Source: Bifidobacterium catenulatum PV20-2 (lineage in GTDB: Bacteria > Actinomycetota > Actinomycetes > Actinomycetales > Bifidobacteriaceae). Taken from it: a stretch of DNA of 64,000 nt. The translations under genes and the position numbers were made by a program. The notes under the pieces were generated by a model. That model was given only the letters and a program-made list of their open reading frames with translations. It ran no database searches and was not told where the DNA came from. Every line of letters starts with the position of its first letter. Position 1 is the first letter of the stretch. Location: the NCBI RefSeq assembly GCF_000800455.1, contig NZ_CP007456.1, positions 620,001 through 684,000 of the forward strand, written 5' to 3'. Below, piece after piece: positions 42,700 to 50,955 of the stretch.

Positions 42700-43848
42700 A
42701 TGAATAAAGGCAGCCATTCCGCAAAATTCATCAACATGGTCATCGCACTGGTGGCATCCGCCGTCATCGCGTTAACCTGCATCGTGCCGACGGCGCTCGC
42801 CGAAGACGGCGATGGCACGGACGCCGGCAACGGTGGTTCCACCGTGCAGCTGGCGGGTCCGGTACCGAATATCATCATCACCAACTTCACGTATGGTGAC
42901 GGCTCCGTGGCGGTCGGCACGAGTTTCGATCTGGGCTTCACCTTCCAGAACATGGGTAAGGTCGCGGTCAGCAATATGGTCGTGACTGTTGACGGCGGCG
43001 AGAATTTCGCCATTTCCGGCGGTACGAACACGTTCTATTACGATTCGCTATGGGCGGGTTACTCGCTGACGCAGACCGTGCCCATGCAGGTGCTGTCGAG
43101 CGCGAAGAACGGTGCGCAGGGCATCGATATCAACTTCAAATACGAGTATGTCGATGGCGACACCCGCAACTCCAACACTTCGGATATTAAGATTTCCATA
43201 CCGGTTTCACAGCCTGACCGCTTCGAACTGGGTGATCCCGTGCTTCCCAACACCATCAATGCGGGTGAGGAATCCACTATTTCCATGGAATATGTGAACA
43301 AGGGCAAGGGGGATGTGTCCAACGTCGAAGCGTCCATCGAGGGCGACGGCATCACCGCCACGCAAGCCACACAGTATATCGGCAATGTGGCATCCGGTGC
43401 TTCCGGCTCCATTGGATTCGCTTTCACCGCTGATGCGGCCGGCGAATATGATGCCAAGCTGAAGGTGACGTACGAGGATGCCAATGGCCAGCAGCAGAGC
43501 AAGGAATCGCCGGTGAAGATCACTGTGTCTGAGGCACCGGCCCCCGTTGATCCAGGCACGGATGTTGGCCCGCAGGAAAACCAGGGCGTTCCGGCTTGGG
43601 TGTGGATTGTCGTTGCTGCGACTGTCGTTGCTGTGATCGCCATTGTGGTCGTAGTGGTTGTGCGTCGCCGCAAGAAGGCGAAGAAGGCAGCCGAAGATGA
43701 TGATTGGGATTGGGATCCCACCGATTCGCATGCCGGCACTGATGCTGATGACACTGCCGATACGGCTGATACCACGGCTGGCACCACGGCAGGCGCTATT
43801 GATGCGCCGACCCAGGTGATTGATTCCGTGCCCTCCGTCAAGGAGTGA
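42700..43848 (+). CDS. Secreted, membrane-anchored accessory protein of the ABC exporter (CARDB-like repeats)
   Basis: 382 aa. Signal peptide (residues about 10-34, ending TALA), then two similar beta-rich segments of about 100-110 residues (IIITNFTYGDGSVAVGTSFD... and VLPNTINAGEESTISMEYVN...), each with the 'f..N.G...v.n..v.v.g' pattern of CARDB/NEW3-type cell-surface domains. Next a Pro-rich linker, one membrane span (VPAWVWIVVAATVVAVIAIV), an Arg/Lys stop-transfer and an acidic cytoplasmic tail (EDDDWDWDP). No sortase motif. Placed between ATPase and permease genes, so it is probably an extracytoplasmic partner of the exporter. The domain name is my reading of the pattern, not a database hit. 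Confidence 0.75.
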   Translation: MNKGSHSAKFINMVIALVASAVIALTCIVPTALAEDGDGTDAGNGGSTVQLAGPVPNIIITNFTYGDGSVAVGTSFDLGFTFQNMGKVAVSNMVVTVDGGENFAISGGTNTFYYDSLWAGYSLTQTVPMQVLSSAKNGAQGIDINFKYEYVDGDTRNSNTSDIKISIPVSQPDRFELGDPVLPNTINAGEESTISMEYVNKGKGDVSNVEASIEGDGITATQATQYIGNVASGASGSIGFAFTADAAGEYDAKLKVTYEDANGQQQSKESPVKITVSEAPAPVDPGTDVGPQENQGVPAWVWIVVAATVVAVIAIVVVVVVRRRKKAKKAAEDDDWDWDPTDSHAGTDADDTADTADTTAGTTAGAIDAPTQVIDSVPSVKE

Positions 43849-43850
43849 GC

Positions 43851-45323
43851 ATGCGTTTTTCGGATATCGCACGTTCGTGCATGCAGAATCTGCTGCGTCG
43901 CAAATCACGTACGGTTCTTACGGTGCTCGGTGTGATCGTCGGCTGCTGTTCGATCGTGCTCATGATTTCCATTGGCCAGGGCATCAACGAACAGAACGAG
44001 CAGATGCTCAAAAACATGGGCAACCTGAACGACATCACCGTATATGCGGACGGCGGAGGTTCGCATTCCACGGCACCGTCATCCAGCATGAGCGGTGCTG
44101 GCAGCGAACAGGCGAAACTCGACGATGACGCCGTGCAGAATTTCCGCAGCATTGCCGGTGTGTCTGGAGTGCTTCCACAGAAAACGATGTCATACAGTGT
44201 GGATGCCACGCAAGGAGCTGGTTCCCGGTATGTGTCGCAATATGTCAACGTGGTGGGAGTCGACGCCACGCAATTGGAAGAATCCGGCTATAAATTGGCC
44301 AGTGGACGTCTTCCGATGCGTGCCGGCGAAGTATTGGCGGGCAAATCCTTCGTGTATTCGTTCTACGACAAGTATGCGTCAGATCCGAGCAATCATCGTA
44401 TAGAAGCGGGCGGTTATTACTGTGATGAGCACGGTTGCTCCGAATCCGAAGGCGAAGACCCGTTCTTCGATATGCTGAACTCCAAAATCACACTGATCAC
44501 CGGAGCCAACTACCAAAGTCCCGACGACTACCGCAAGGTGGGCAGCGGATCCGTGGCGTCATCCGATTCCGGCAGTGGTGAGAATTCCACCATTACCATG
44601 CCATACACTGTGGTGGGTGTCATTGATTCCTCCGCCAACAACTATGATGCGTTCACTTCCGGCATTGTGATGAGCATCGACGATATGAAAACGTTGAACA
44701 CCAAAATATCGGGGGGCACCAAGGCCAACACGTCAAGCAAGGTCGTTTACGATCAGGTACTGGTGCACACCCAAGACATCAAAGACGTTGCCGACGTTGA
44801 AGCGCAAATCAAGGGCGCCGGTTATCAGACTTCCTCGTTTGAGCAAACGCGTAAGGAGATCGAAAAGCAGTCGCGGGGCATCCAGTTGGCGTTGGGTGGC
44901 ATTGGTGCAGTGTCGTTCTTCGTTGCCGCGATTGGCATTGCCAACACCATGATCATGTCGGTGTCGGAACGTACTCGCGAAATCGGCATTATGAAGGCTC
45001 TCGGCTGCTATGTGCGCGATATTCGCATGATGTTCCTGTGTGAGGCTGGCGCGATTGGCTTAGTTGGCGGTGTGATCGCCTGCCTGATTTCCGCAATTGG
45101 TTCGATAGGCATCAATATGGCGTCTTTGGGTGGATTCAGTGTTGAGAATCTCGGCAAAGCGATTATGGGCGGCGACGATGTGAGTCGTATTTCGGTGATT
45201 CCATGGTGGCTTTTTGTGGTGGCCATGCTGTTTTCGATTGCCGTCGGCGTGATCGCAGGTTTCGGCCCTGCCAATAAGGCTGTGAAGATTCCGGCTTTGG
45301 ATGCCATCAAGAATGATCAGTGA
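43851..45323 (+). CDS. FtsX/MacB-type ABC transporter permease
   Basis: 490 aa. One membrane span at about 20-44 (LTVLGVIVGCCSIVLMIS), a large extracytoplasmic domain of about 290 residues, then three spans; the cytoplasmic ERTREIGIMKALGCYVRDI loop and the final NKAVKIPALDAIKND tail are FtsX-family signatures. The outside domain includes an unusual CDEHGCSESEGED stretch with two cysteines. Start at 43851 with AAGGAG; GTG at 43845 overlaps the ribosome binding site. With the preceding two genes it forms a complete unit for export, lipoprotein release or envelope stress, which cannot be decided. Confidence 0.88.
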   Translation: MRFSDIARSCMQNLLRRKSRTVLTVLGVIVGCCSIVLMISIGQGINEQNEQMLKNMGNLNDITVYADGGGSHSTAPSSSMSGAGSEQAKLDDDAVQNFRSIAGVSGVLPQKTMSYSVDATQGAGSRYVSQYVNVVGVDATQLEESGYKLASGRLPMRAGEVLAGKSFVYSFYDKYASDPSNHRIEAGGYYCDEHGCSESEGEDPFFDMLNSKITLITGANYQSPDDYRKVGSGSVASSDSGSGENSTITMPYTVVGVIDSSANNYDAFTSGIVMSIDDMKTLNTKISGGTKANTSSKVVYDQVLVHTQDIKDVADVEAQIKGAGYQTSSFEQTRKEIEKQSRGIQLALGGIGAVSFFVAAIGIANTMIMSVSERTREIGIMKALGCYVRDIRMMFLCEAGAIGLVGGVIACLISAIGSIGINMASLGGFSVENLGKAIMGGDDVSRISVIPWWLFVVAMLFSIAVGVIAGFGPANKAVKIPALDAIKNDQ

Positions 45324-45362
45324 TTGCTGATTACGGATTGCCGATTGCGTGACCGATTGCAG

Positions 45363-45407
45363 ATTGGCGGGAATGGTCTTGCGGATATAACGACCGTTCC
45401 CGCCAAT
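45363..45407. terminator. Bidirectional terminator between converging genes
   Basis: ATTGGCGGGAATGGTC (45363-45378) pairs with GACCGTTCCCGCCAAT (45392-45407) with a single mismatch. It lies between the exporter permease and the dxs-like gene. Just before it (45322-45366) GATTGC/GATTGG is repeated five times. Confidence 0.8.
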
Positions 45408-45424
45408 TCGCTTATGCACATTAA

Positions 45425-47341
45425 TTATTCGTTGAGAATACCGCGAATCCGAGAGACGATGGTTGCTGTGGTCAATCCGTAACGTTCATTAAGCTCGTCA
45501 AGTGGCACTCGATCGGTGAACTCTTTGGATGCGCCGAAATTCAGCACACGAACATGAGAAGCTTTGGCATTATTGGAATTGGCATAGAATGCGGTGACCT
45601 TTTCACCCCATCCGCCTTCCAACTGGCCATCCTCCAACGTAACGACCAAACGATGCCCATCGGCAAGCATCGTCAGCAACTCGGCATCCATCGTGGAATA
45701 CTGCAATGCGTCAACAAGCGTCGCAGTGATCGCAGCGTGCGTCGCATCATCTTCAGCAAGCGCCGACGTGACTTTCGCAGCCAACGGCATGGTGTTGCCG
45801 AGTCCAAGAATCGCAACATCTTTGCCGGGCTGAACAATCTGATAGCGGGCGAATGGGCATTCCCCGGCAATATTGACGGCTGGATCATGCTCTTCGGCAC
45901 GCTGCAACGGGTCGAATGCCATATCGGCGGTACGCTCGAGTGAGAGAATCTGCTCGCCGGGCATACGAATCGTCACTACGCCATGGTCGGACGGACCGGT
46001 TGCCCAAGCTAGCATGTCAAGCATCTGTTCGCCGCTTGCGGGAGCCAAACAAGTCACGTCGGGAACATTGGCGAACATCGTCATATCGAATGTGCCTGAA
46101 TGCGTGTTGTCGGCACCGGAAATTCCCGCACCGAAAATCAGCAGTGTGGCGGGAACATGGTTCAGCGCCAACTCTTGTTGCAGTTGGTCGAAGGTGCGCT
46201 GGAAGAACGTGGCGGAAGTCGCAAGCACGGGGCGGCCGCCTGCTTTGGCGATGCCCGCGGCGAACGCGGCCGCATGCTCTTCCGTAATGCCGGTATCAAC
46301 ATAATGTGCGCCCGCACGCTCGCGAAAATCTCGTGTGATGCCGTTCGATCCAGGGGTTGCGGGGGAGATGACCACCAATCCCGGTTCGCTGCTGAAACGG
46401 CGCTCCAACGCTGCCATGGCCATTTCGCCATAGTATTTACGTGCGTCGAGCGGTTTGCCGAGCGAGGCCTCCGGATCCTGCCAATGATTGGCCTCGCATT
46501 TGCCCGCATGAGGTTGAGGATTGGTCTGATTGCAGCCGTCCGAACCATTGTCGGACTCCTCGCCATCGTCGAAGCCCAAGCCTTTGGTGGTGTGAATATG
46601 CACTACGATCGGGTGGTCGATGCCTTTGACCTCGTTCAACACCTCCACCAGCGTGTCAACATCATTGCCCTGCTCCACATAGCGGTAATCCAAGCCGAAT
46701 GCCTTGAACAGGTTCAGTTCCGCCGTGCCATCTGACGCACGTAATTTGGCAAGCTGGCCGTACATGCCGCCGAAATCCTCAGCGATCGACATTTCATTGT
46801 CATTGACGATGATAATGAGATTGCCGCCCTGTTCGGCAGCGTTGTTCAGTCCCTCGAAAGCGATTGCTGAACTTAAGGAACCGTCTCCGATAATGGCGAT
46901 GACATTGCCGATAGCACTTTCGCCTGTTGCGGTGCGCTGCATATCGCGGGTTTTGGCGAGACCGCACGCGAGTGAAATCGAAGTGCCGGTATGGCCAAGT
47001 ACAAACGAATCATGCTCGCTTTCCAACGGATTGGTGAAACCGGTCACCTCGCCGAAACGTGATTCGTCGAGATACGCTTCGGCACGTCCGGTAAGCATCT
47101 TGTGCACGTAGCTTTGGTGCGACACGTCGAAAATAAAACGGTCGTGAGGCGAGTCGAATACGCGATGCAATGCCACGGTGAGTTCCACCACGCCAAGATT
47201 CGAGCCTATATGCCCGCCATGCTTCCTGCCGTAATCAAGCAGCGTGGTGCGGATTTCAAAGCATAAGTCGCGTAATTGTTGGGCTGAAAGGGCATGTACA
47301 TCCGCAGGAGTGTGAATCGAACTCAAAATGCCAGCGGTCAT
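45425..47341 (-). CDS. dxs: 1-deoxy-D-xylulose-5-phosphate synthase-like protein
   Basis: 638-aa thiamine diphosphate enzyme that would condense pyruvate and glyceraldehyde 3-phosphate for isoprenoid synthesis. HIGSNLGVVELTVALH and the ThDP motif GDGSLSSAIAFEGLNNAAEQ...NDNEMSI are clear, as are the transketolase-type pyrimidine domain (ITEEHAAAFAAGIAKAGGRP) and C-terminal domain. Several spots depart from canonical DXS: DVSHQSYVHKMLTGR for DVGHQxYxHKxLTGR, GHTGTSIS for GHSSTSIS, and SLSS for AMTGG, so it may be a divergent or paralogous form. The start is the ATG at 47341; a TTG 9 nt upstream is possible. Confidence 0.82.
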   Translation of the reverse strand: MTAGILSSIHTPADVHALSAQQLRDLCFEIRTTLLDYGRKHGGHIGSNLGVVELTVALHRVFDSPHDRFIFDVSHQSYVHKMLTGRAEAYLDESRFGEVTGFTNPLESEHDSFVLGHTGTSISLACGLAKTRDMQRTATGESAIGNVIAIIGDGSLSSAIAFEGLNNAAEQGGNLIIIVNDNEMSIAEDFGGMYGQLAKLRASDGTAELNLFKAFGLDYRYVEQGNDVDTLVEVLNEVKGIDHPIVVHIHTTKGLGFDDGEESDNGSDGCNQTNPQPHAGKCEANHWQDPEASLGKPLDARKYYGEMAMAALERRFSSEPGLVVISPATPGSNGITRDFRERAGAHYVDTGITEEHAAAFAAGIAKAGGRPVLATSATFFQRTFDQLQQELALNHVPATLLIFGAGISGADNTHSGTFDMTMFANVPDVTCLAPASGEQMLDMLAWATGPSDHGVVTIRMPGEQILSLERTADMAFDPLQRAEEHDPAVNIAGECPFARYQIVQPGKDVAILGLGNTMPLAAKVTSALAEDDATHAAITATLVDALQYSTMDAELLTMLADGHRLVVTLEDGQLEGGWGEKVTAFYANSNNAKASHVRVLNFGASKEFTDRVPLDELNERYGLTTATIVSRIRGILNE

Positions 47342-47512
47342 CGTGCGCAATCACCCTTCCCTACGATCAGTGCAACCAAGTGCGAAATCTTATCCCACTG
47401 TATGCCCCGACGAGGGTGTTTGCGGGCAAAGGAGCGCAAAGTCTTCTCAACTTGAGGCACAATAGAGGTGTTTGCAATCGTGAAAAGCCGTCATTCGCAA
47501 AGGAGCGCGAAC

Positions 47513-48502
47513 ATGAAAGCCGTATATGCCAACGGAACGAATTATGATGATCCGCTGTCCATGCTCGAAGTGGGCGATATGCCCGAACCTGAAACCAAGC
47601 CATTCTGGTCCACCATTCGTGTGAAATCAGCGAGCGTGAACCATCATGACGTGTGGAGTCTGCAAGGTGTGGGGCTTGCCGACGAGCAGACGCCGATGAT
47701 CCTCGGCACCGATGCGGCTGGCGTGCTGCAAGAAGACATTCCCGTTCGCAAAGGGCTTAAGGCCGGCTCCGAAGTGGTGCTGTACACGTTCATCGGCACC
47801 GATGGGGCCGGAGTCATGCCGGGGGAGCGTCGTTCGATTCTTTCCGAACGATATGCGGGAACCATGGCCGAATGCACACAGGTGCCCAGCGCCAACGTGT
47901 TCGCCAAGCCTGAGAATCTCAACTTCGATGAGGCTGCAGCATTGGGTACCAGCTGGCTTACCGCATATTCTTTGCTGTTCACCTCGGCGAATGTGAAGCC
48001 GGGAGATACGGTGCTTGTTCAAGGTGCCGGCGGAGGCGTGTCGACCGCTGCGATCCAGCTTGCCCATGCGGCTGGATTGGAAGTGTTTGTCACCTCACGT
48101 AGTGAAGGCAAGCGCAATCGTGCACTGGAGATCGGCGCAGACGCGGTGTTCGAATCGGGTGCGCGACTGCCCCGCAAGGTGGATGCCGTCATCGAATCCG
48201 TCGGAGCGTCCACTTGGAGCCATTCCGTCAAATCCGTGCGTCCGGGAGGCACCATCGCCATCTGCGGCGCGACCACGGGCGATCAGCCTGGCGCCGAACT
48301 TACGAGAATCTTCTTCCAAGATATTCGTGTGCAAGGCAATACCATGGGTTCTCGCGAGGATTTCGCACGCCTGTTGAAATTCGTGGAACATGCCGATCTG
48401 CATCCGGTCATCGACTCCGCATATGCGATCGATGATGCGCGACTTGCGTTTTCCAAAATCGTGAATGGTGACGTTTTCGGGAAAATCCTGTTGCACATCT
48501 AG
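47513..48502 (+). CDS. MDR-family NAD(P)H-dependent oxidoreductase (quinone reductase/zinc-free ADH type)
   Basis: 329 aa. N-terminal catalytic GroES-like domain (SASVNHHDVWSLQGVG, ILGTDAAGVL) and Rossmann domain with VLVQGAGGGVSTAAIQLAHAAG; SRSEGKRNRALEIGADAVF fits NADPH-type ribose binding. The structural zinc cysteines of classical alcohol dehydrogenases are missing. AAAGGAG lies 9 nt before the ATG. Substrate unknown. Confidence 0.82.
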   Translation: MKAVYANGTNYDDPLSMLEVGDMPEPETKPFWSTIRVKSASVNHHDVWSLQGVGLADEQTPMILGTDAAGVLQEDIPVRKGLKAGSEVVLYTFIGTDGAGVMPGERRSILSERYAGTMAECTQVPSANVFAKPENLNFDEAAALGTSWLTAYSLLFTSANVKPGDTVLVQGAGGGVSTAAIQLAHAAGLEVFVTSRSEGKRNRALEIGADAVFESGARLPRKVDAVIESVGASTWSHSVKSVRPGGTIAICGATTGDQPGAELTRIFFQDIRVQGNTMGSREDFARLLKFVEHADLHPVIDSAYAIDDARLAFSKIVNGDVFGKILLHI

Positions 48503-48565
48503 CCGATTGCGTAAAGTAAACGGTGTTCAAGAACATGTTCTTTTGGATTCTTTCGGAGGTCTTTG

Positions 48566-49063
48566 ATGGCAGACAACAAGCCTGAAGTCGCAGTGATCAT
48601 GGGATCGGCGAGCGATTGGGAAACCATGAAGCACGCCTGCGAGATGCTTGACCAGTTCGAAGTGCCGTACATGAAGCAGGTGATTTCCGCGCACCGCACC
48701 CCGGAATTGATGGGTGAGTTCGCGCATAATGCCCGTGCCAACGGCCTGAAGGTCATCATCGCCGGCGCTGGCGGCGCGGCACACCTGCCGGGTATGGTGG
48801 CGGCCCAAACTACCCTGCCGGTCATCGGTGTGCCGGTGCGTTCCCATGCGTTGTCCGGCTGGGATTCGCTGTTGTCCATCGTGCAGATGCCGGGCGGCAT
48901 TCCGGTCGCCACCACTGCGGTTGGCAATTCCGGTGCCACAAACGCGGGCCTTTTGGCTGTGAGCATTCTAAGCACCACCGATGAGCGTCTGGCCAATGCC
49001 CTGCAGGAATACCGTGACTCGTTGAAGGAAAAGGTGGCTGAATCCAATGCCCAGCTTGTCTGA
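48566..49063 (+). CDS. purE: N5-carboxyaminoimidazole ribonucleotide mutase PurE
   Basis: 165-aa class I PurE, converting N5-CAIR to CAIR in purine synthesis. [17 protein letters not shown] (CO2/substrate loop), SAHRTPE and [14 protein letters not shown] are the conserved motifs. CGGAGG precedes the ATG. It overlaps purK by 17 bp. Confidence 0.96.
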   Translation: MADNKPEVAVIMGSASDWETMKHACEMLDQFEVPYMKQVISAHRTPELMGEFAHNARANGLKVIIAGAGGAAHLPGMVAAQTTLPVIGVPVRSHALSGWDSLLSIVQMPGGIPVATTAVGNSGATNAGLLAVSILSTTDERLANALQEYRDSLKEKVAESNAQLV

Positions 49064-50216
49064 GGAAACCAACGGCCGTGTTGAAAGGCTGATGCCGGGT
49101 GCCACCATCGGCATTATCGGTGGCGGTCAGCTTGGCCGTATGATGGCGTTGTCCGCCCGCTATATGGGCTTCCGCATCGGAGTTCTCGACCCGACACCGG
49201 ACTGCCCGACCGCGCAGGTGGCTGATTTCCAGGTCACTGCCGAATATGACGACATCACCGCAATCCGCGAACTGGCCGAAAAATCCGACGTACTCACGTA
49301 CGAATTCGAAAATGTGGACGCGGACGCGATTGACCAGGTGCGTTCCCTTGCGTCGGCTCCGCAGGGCACCGATCTGCTGCGCGTCACGCAGGACCGTGTC
49401 AACGAAAAGCAGTTCATCAACGACCACGGCACGCCGACCGCACCGTGGAAGGCCGTCAACAGTGTTGAGGAACTCGACGCGGCGCTTGACGAAATCCACT
49501 ATCCTGCGGTGCTTAAAACCCGTTCCGGCGGTTATGACGGACATGGACAGACAGTGCTCAAGTCGGACGCCGATCTTGAAAAGGTGCGTGCCCGTGCCGA
49601 TCGCGGTGGCGGATTCCCACCAAGCATTCTTGAAGGCTTCGTCGACTTCGCATTCGAAGCGAGCATTCTCGTTGCGGGCAACGGCAAGGATTACGTGACT
49701 TTCCCGATCGTGCGCAACGAGCATCGCAACAATATCCTGCATATGACCATTGCTCCCGCCGAAGTTAGCGAAGCCGTGGCGAAGGAGGCGCACGAACTCG
49801 CGTTGCGCTTGGCGCAGGGCTTCGAATTGGCGGGCATTCTCGCCATCGAACTGTTCGTCACCAAGGATGAGCGGGTCATCGTCAATGAGCTTGCGCCTCG
49901 CCCGCATAATTCCGGCCATTACACTATCGAGGCCTGCTCGTTCGACCAGTTCGACGCGCATATCCGGGGTATCGCGGGTTGGCCGCTCGAACAGCCTGAA
50001 CTGCTCAAACCGGCCGTCATGGTCAACGTGCTCGGCCAGCATGTGGCACCGACCCGTGCGCTGATCGCCGAGCATCCGGAATGGAACATGCACGACTATT
50101 GCAAGGCCGAAGTGCGCCACGACCGCAAGATGGGCCATATCACCGTGCTGACCGACGATACGGCCAAGACCGTGGCCGATCTTGAGCGGACTGGCTGTTG
50201 GGATGATTTGAAATAA
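49047..50216 (+). CDS. purK: N5-carboxyaminoimidazole ribonucleotide synthase PurK
   Basis: 389-aa ATP-grasp enzyme, making N5-CAIR from AIR, bicarbonate and [24 protein letters not shown] is the N-terminal motif; [30 protein letters not shown] and [18 protein letters not shown] define the ATP-grasp core. The start at 49047 overlaps purE; an ATG at 49092, closer to the conserved domain, is the alternative. Confidence 0.95.
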   Translation: MPSLSEETNGRVERLMPGATIGIIGGGQLGRMMALSARYMGFRIGVLDPTPDCPTAQVADFQVTAEYDDITAIRELAEKSDVLTYEFENVDADAIDQVRSLASAPQGTDLLRVTQDRVNEKQFINDHGTPTAPWKAVNSVEELDAALDEIHYPAVLKTRSGGYDGHGQTVLKSDADLEKVRARADRGGGFPPSILEGFVDFAFEASILVAGNGKDYVTFPIVRNEHRNNILHMTIAPAEVSEAVAKEAHELALRLAQGFELAGILAIELFVTKDERVIVNELAPRPHNSGHYTIEACSFDQFDAHIRGIAGWPLEQPELLKPAVMVNVLGQHVAPTRALIAEHPEWNMHDYCKAEVRHDRKMGHITVLTDDTAKTVADLERTGCWDDLK

Positions 50217-50231
50217 ACCTAGACGGTAGGT

Positions 50232-50274
50232 TTCGCGCGCCGGCCTTTCCTCCAAGGATCGGCTGGCGCGCGAA
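50232..50274 (+). terminator. Hairpin after purEK
   Basis: TTCGCGCGCC (50232-50241) pairs with GGCGCGCGAA (50265-50274), with GGCC/GGCT inside. GC-rich and without a T-run. Confidence 0.65.
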
Positions 50275-50295
50275 GTCATCAAGGATGGACATAGA

Positions 50296-50697
50296 TTGGC
50301 AGACGGACGCGTGGAGCGCAATACCAAACAAAAAGAACTGATTCATGATGCTCTGAAGGGGAGTGATGAATTCATTTCCGCACAAGATCTGCATCGCAAG
50401 CTGGAAGACGAAGGCGTGAAAGTGGGGCTCGCCACCGTATATCGTCAGTTGAACGCGCTGGCCGAGGCTGGGGAGGCCGACACTGTGCGTTTGGAAGGCC
50501 AGCAGCTGTTCCGTCTGTGCGGCGATGATGGACATCACCATCATCTCGTATGCACGAACTGCGGCAAAACCGTGGAAATCGAATCGCCATCCGAAACATG
50601 GCTGCGTGGCATCAGCGCAAAATATGGTTTTACCATCGAACGGCATACGCTGGAAGTATTCGGACTCTGCTCCGACTGCCAAAACAAGGTGCGCTAG
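50296..50697 (+). CDS. Fur-family metal-responsive transcriptional regulator
   Basis: 133 aa. N-terminal winged helix (NTKQKELIHDALKGSDEFIS..., GLATVYRQLNALAEAGE), then the metal-binding part with H80-H83, C86-x-x-C89 and C125-x-x-C128 (structural zinc). It could be Fur, Zur or PerR; the residues do not settle which metal. The start is a TTG with AAGGATGGA upstream; no ATG is in frame nearby. It stands alone after purEK. Confidence 0.88.
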   Translation: MADGRVERNTKQKELIHDALKGSDEFISAQDLHRKLEDEGVKVGLATVYRQLNALAEAGEADTVRLEGQQLFRLCGDDGHHHHLVCTNCGKTVEIESPSETWLRGISAKYGFTIERHTLEVFGLCSDCQNKVR

Positions 50698-50955
50698 CAA
50701 TTCCAGCAATCGTAGTGAGAATGTACGCGAATGGCGAAATCATACGAAATGAGATATCGCCAGCCATCCAAACTGCTTGTACCCCCATTATGCTTTTGCG
50801 ATTTCATTGGTATATCCATAAGAAAATCAGAAGAAACTGTGGATGAAATCGATCATTATATCTTTTTGTCAGATATAGTCGCGAAAATGGTACCTTGGTG
50901 TCGCCGTGAGGCGGGAAACGAAGTGAACTGACACGTTACGAGTGGAGAGACGCAC

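Noticed and set aside
45322..45366. Five GATTGC/GATTGG repeats as a regulatory array or CRISPR-like repeat
   Set aside because: Spacing is irregular and short, it lies between converging gene ends, and no repeat-spacer structure exists there or elsewhere in the window.
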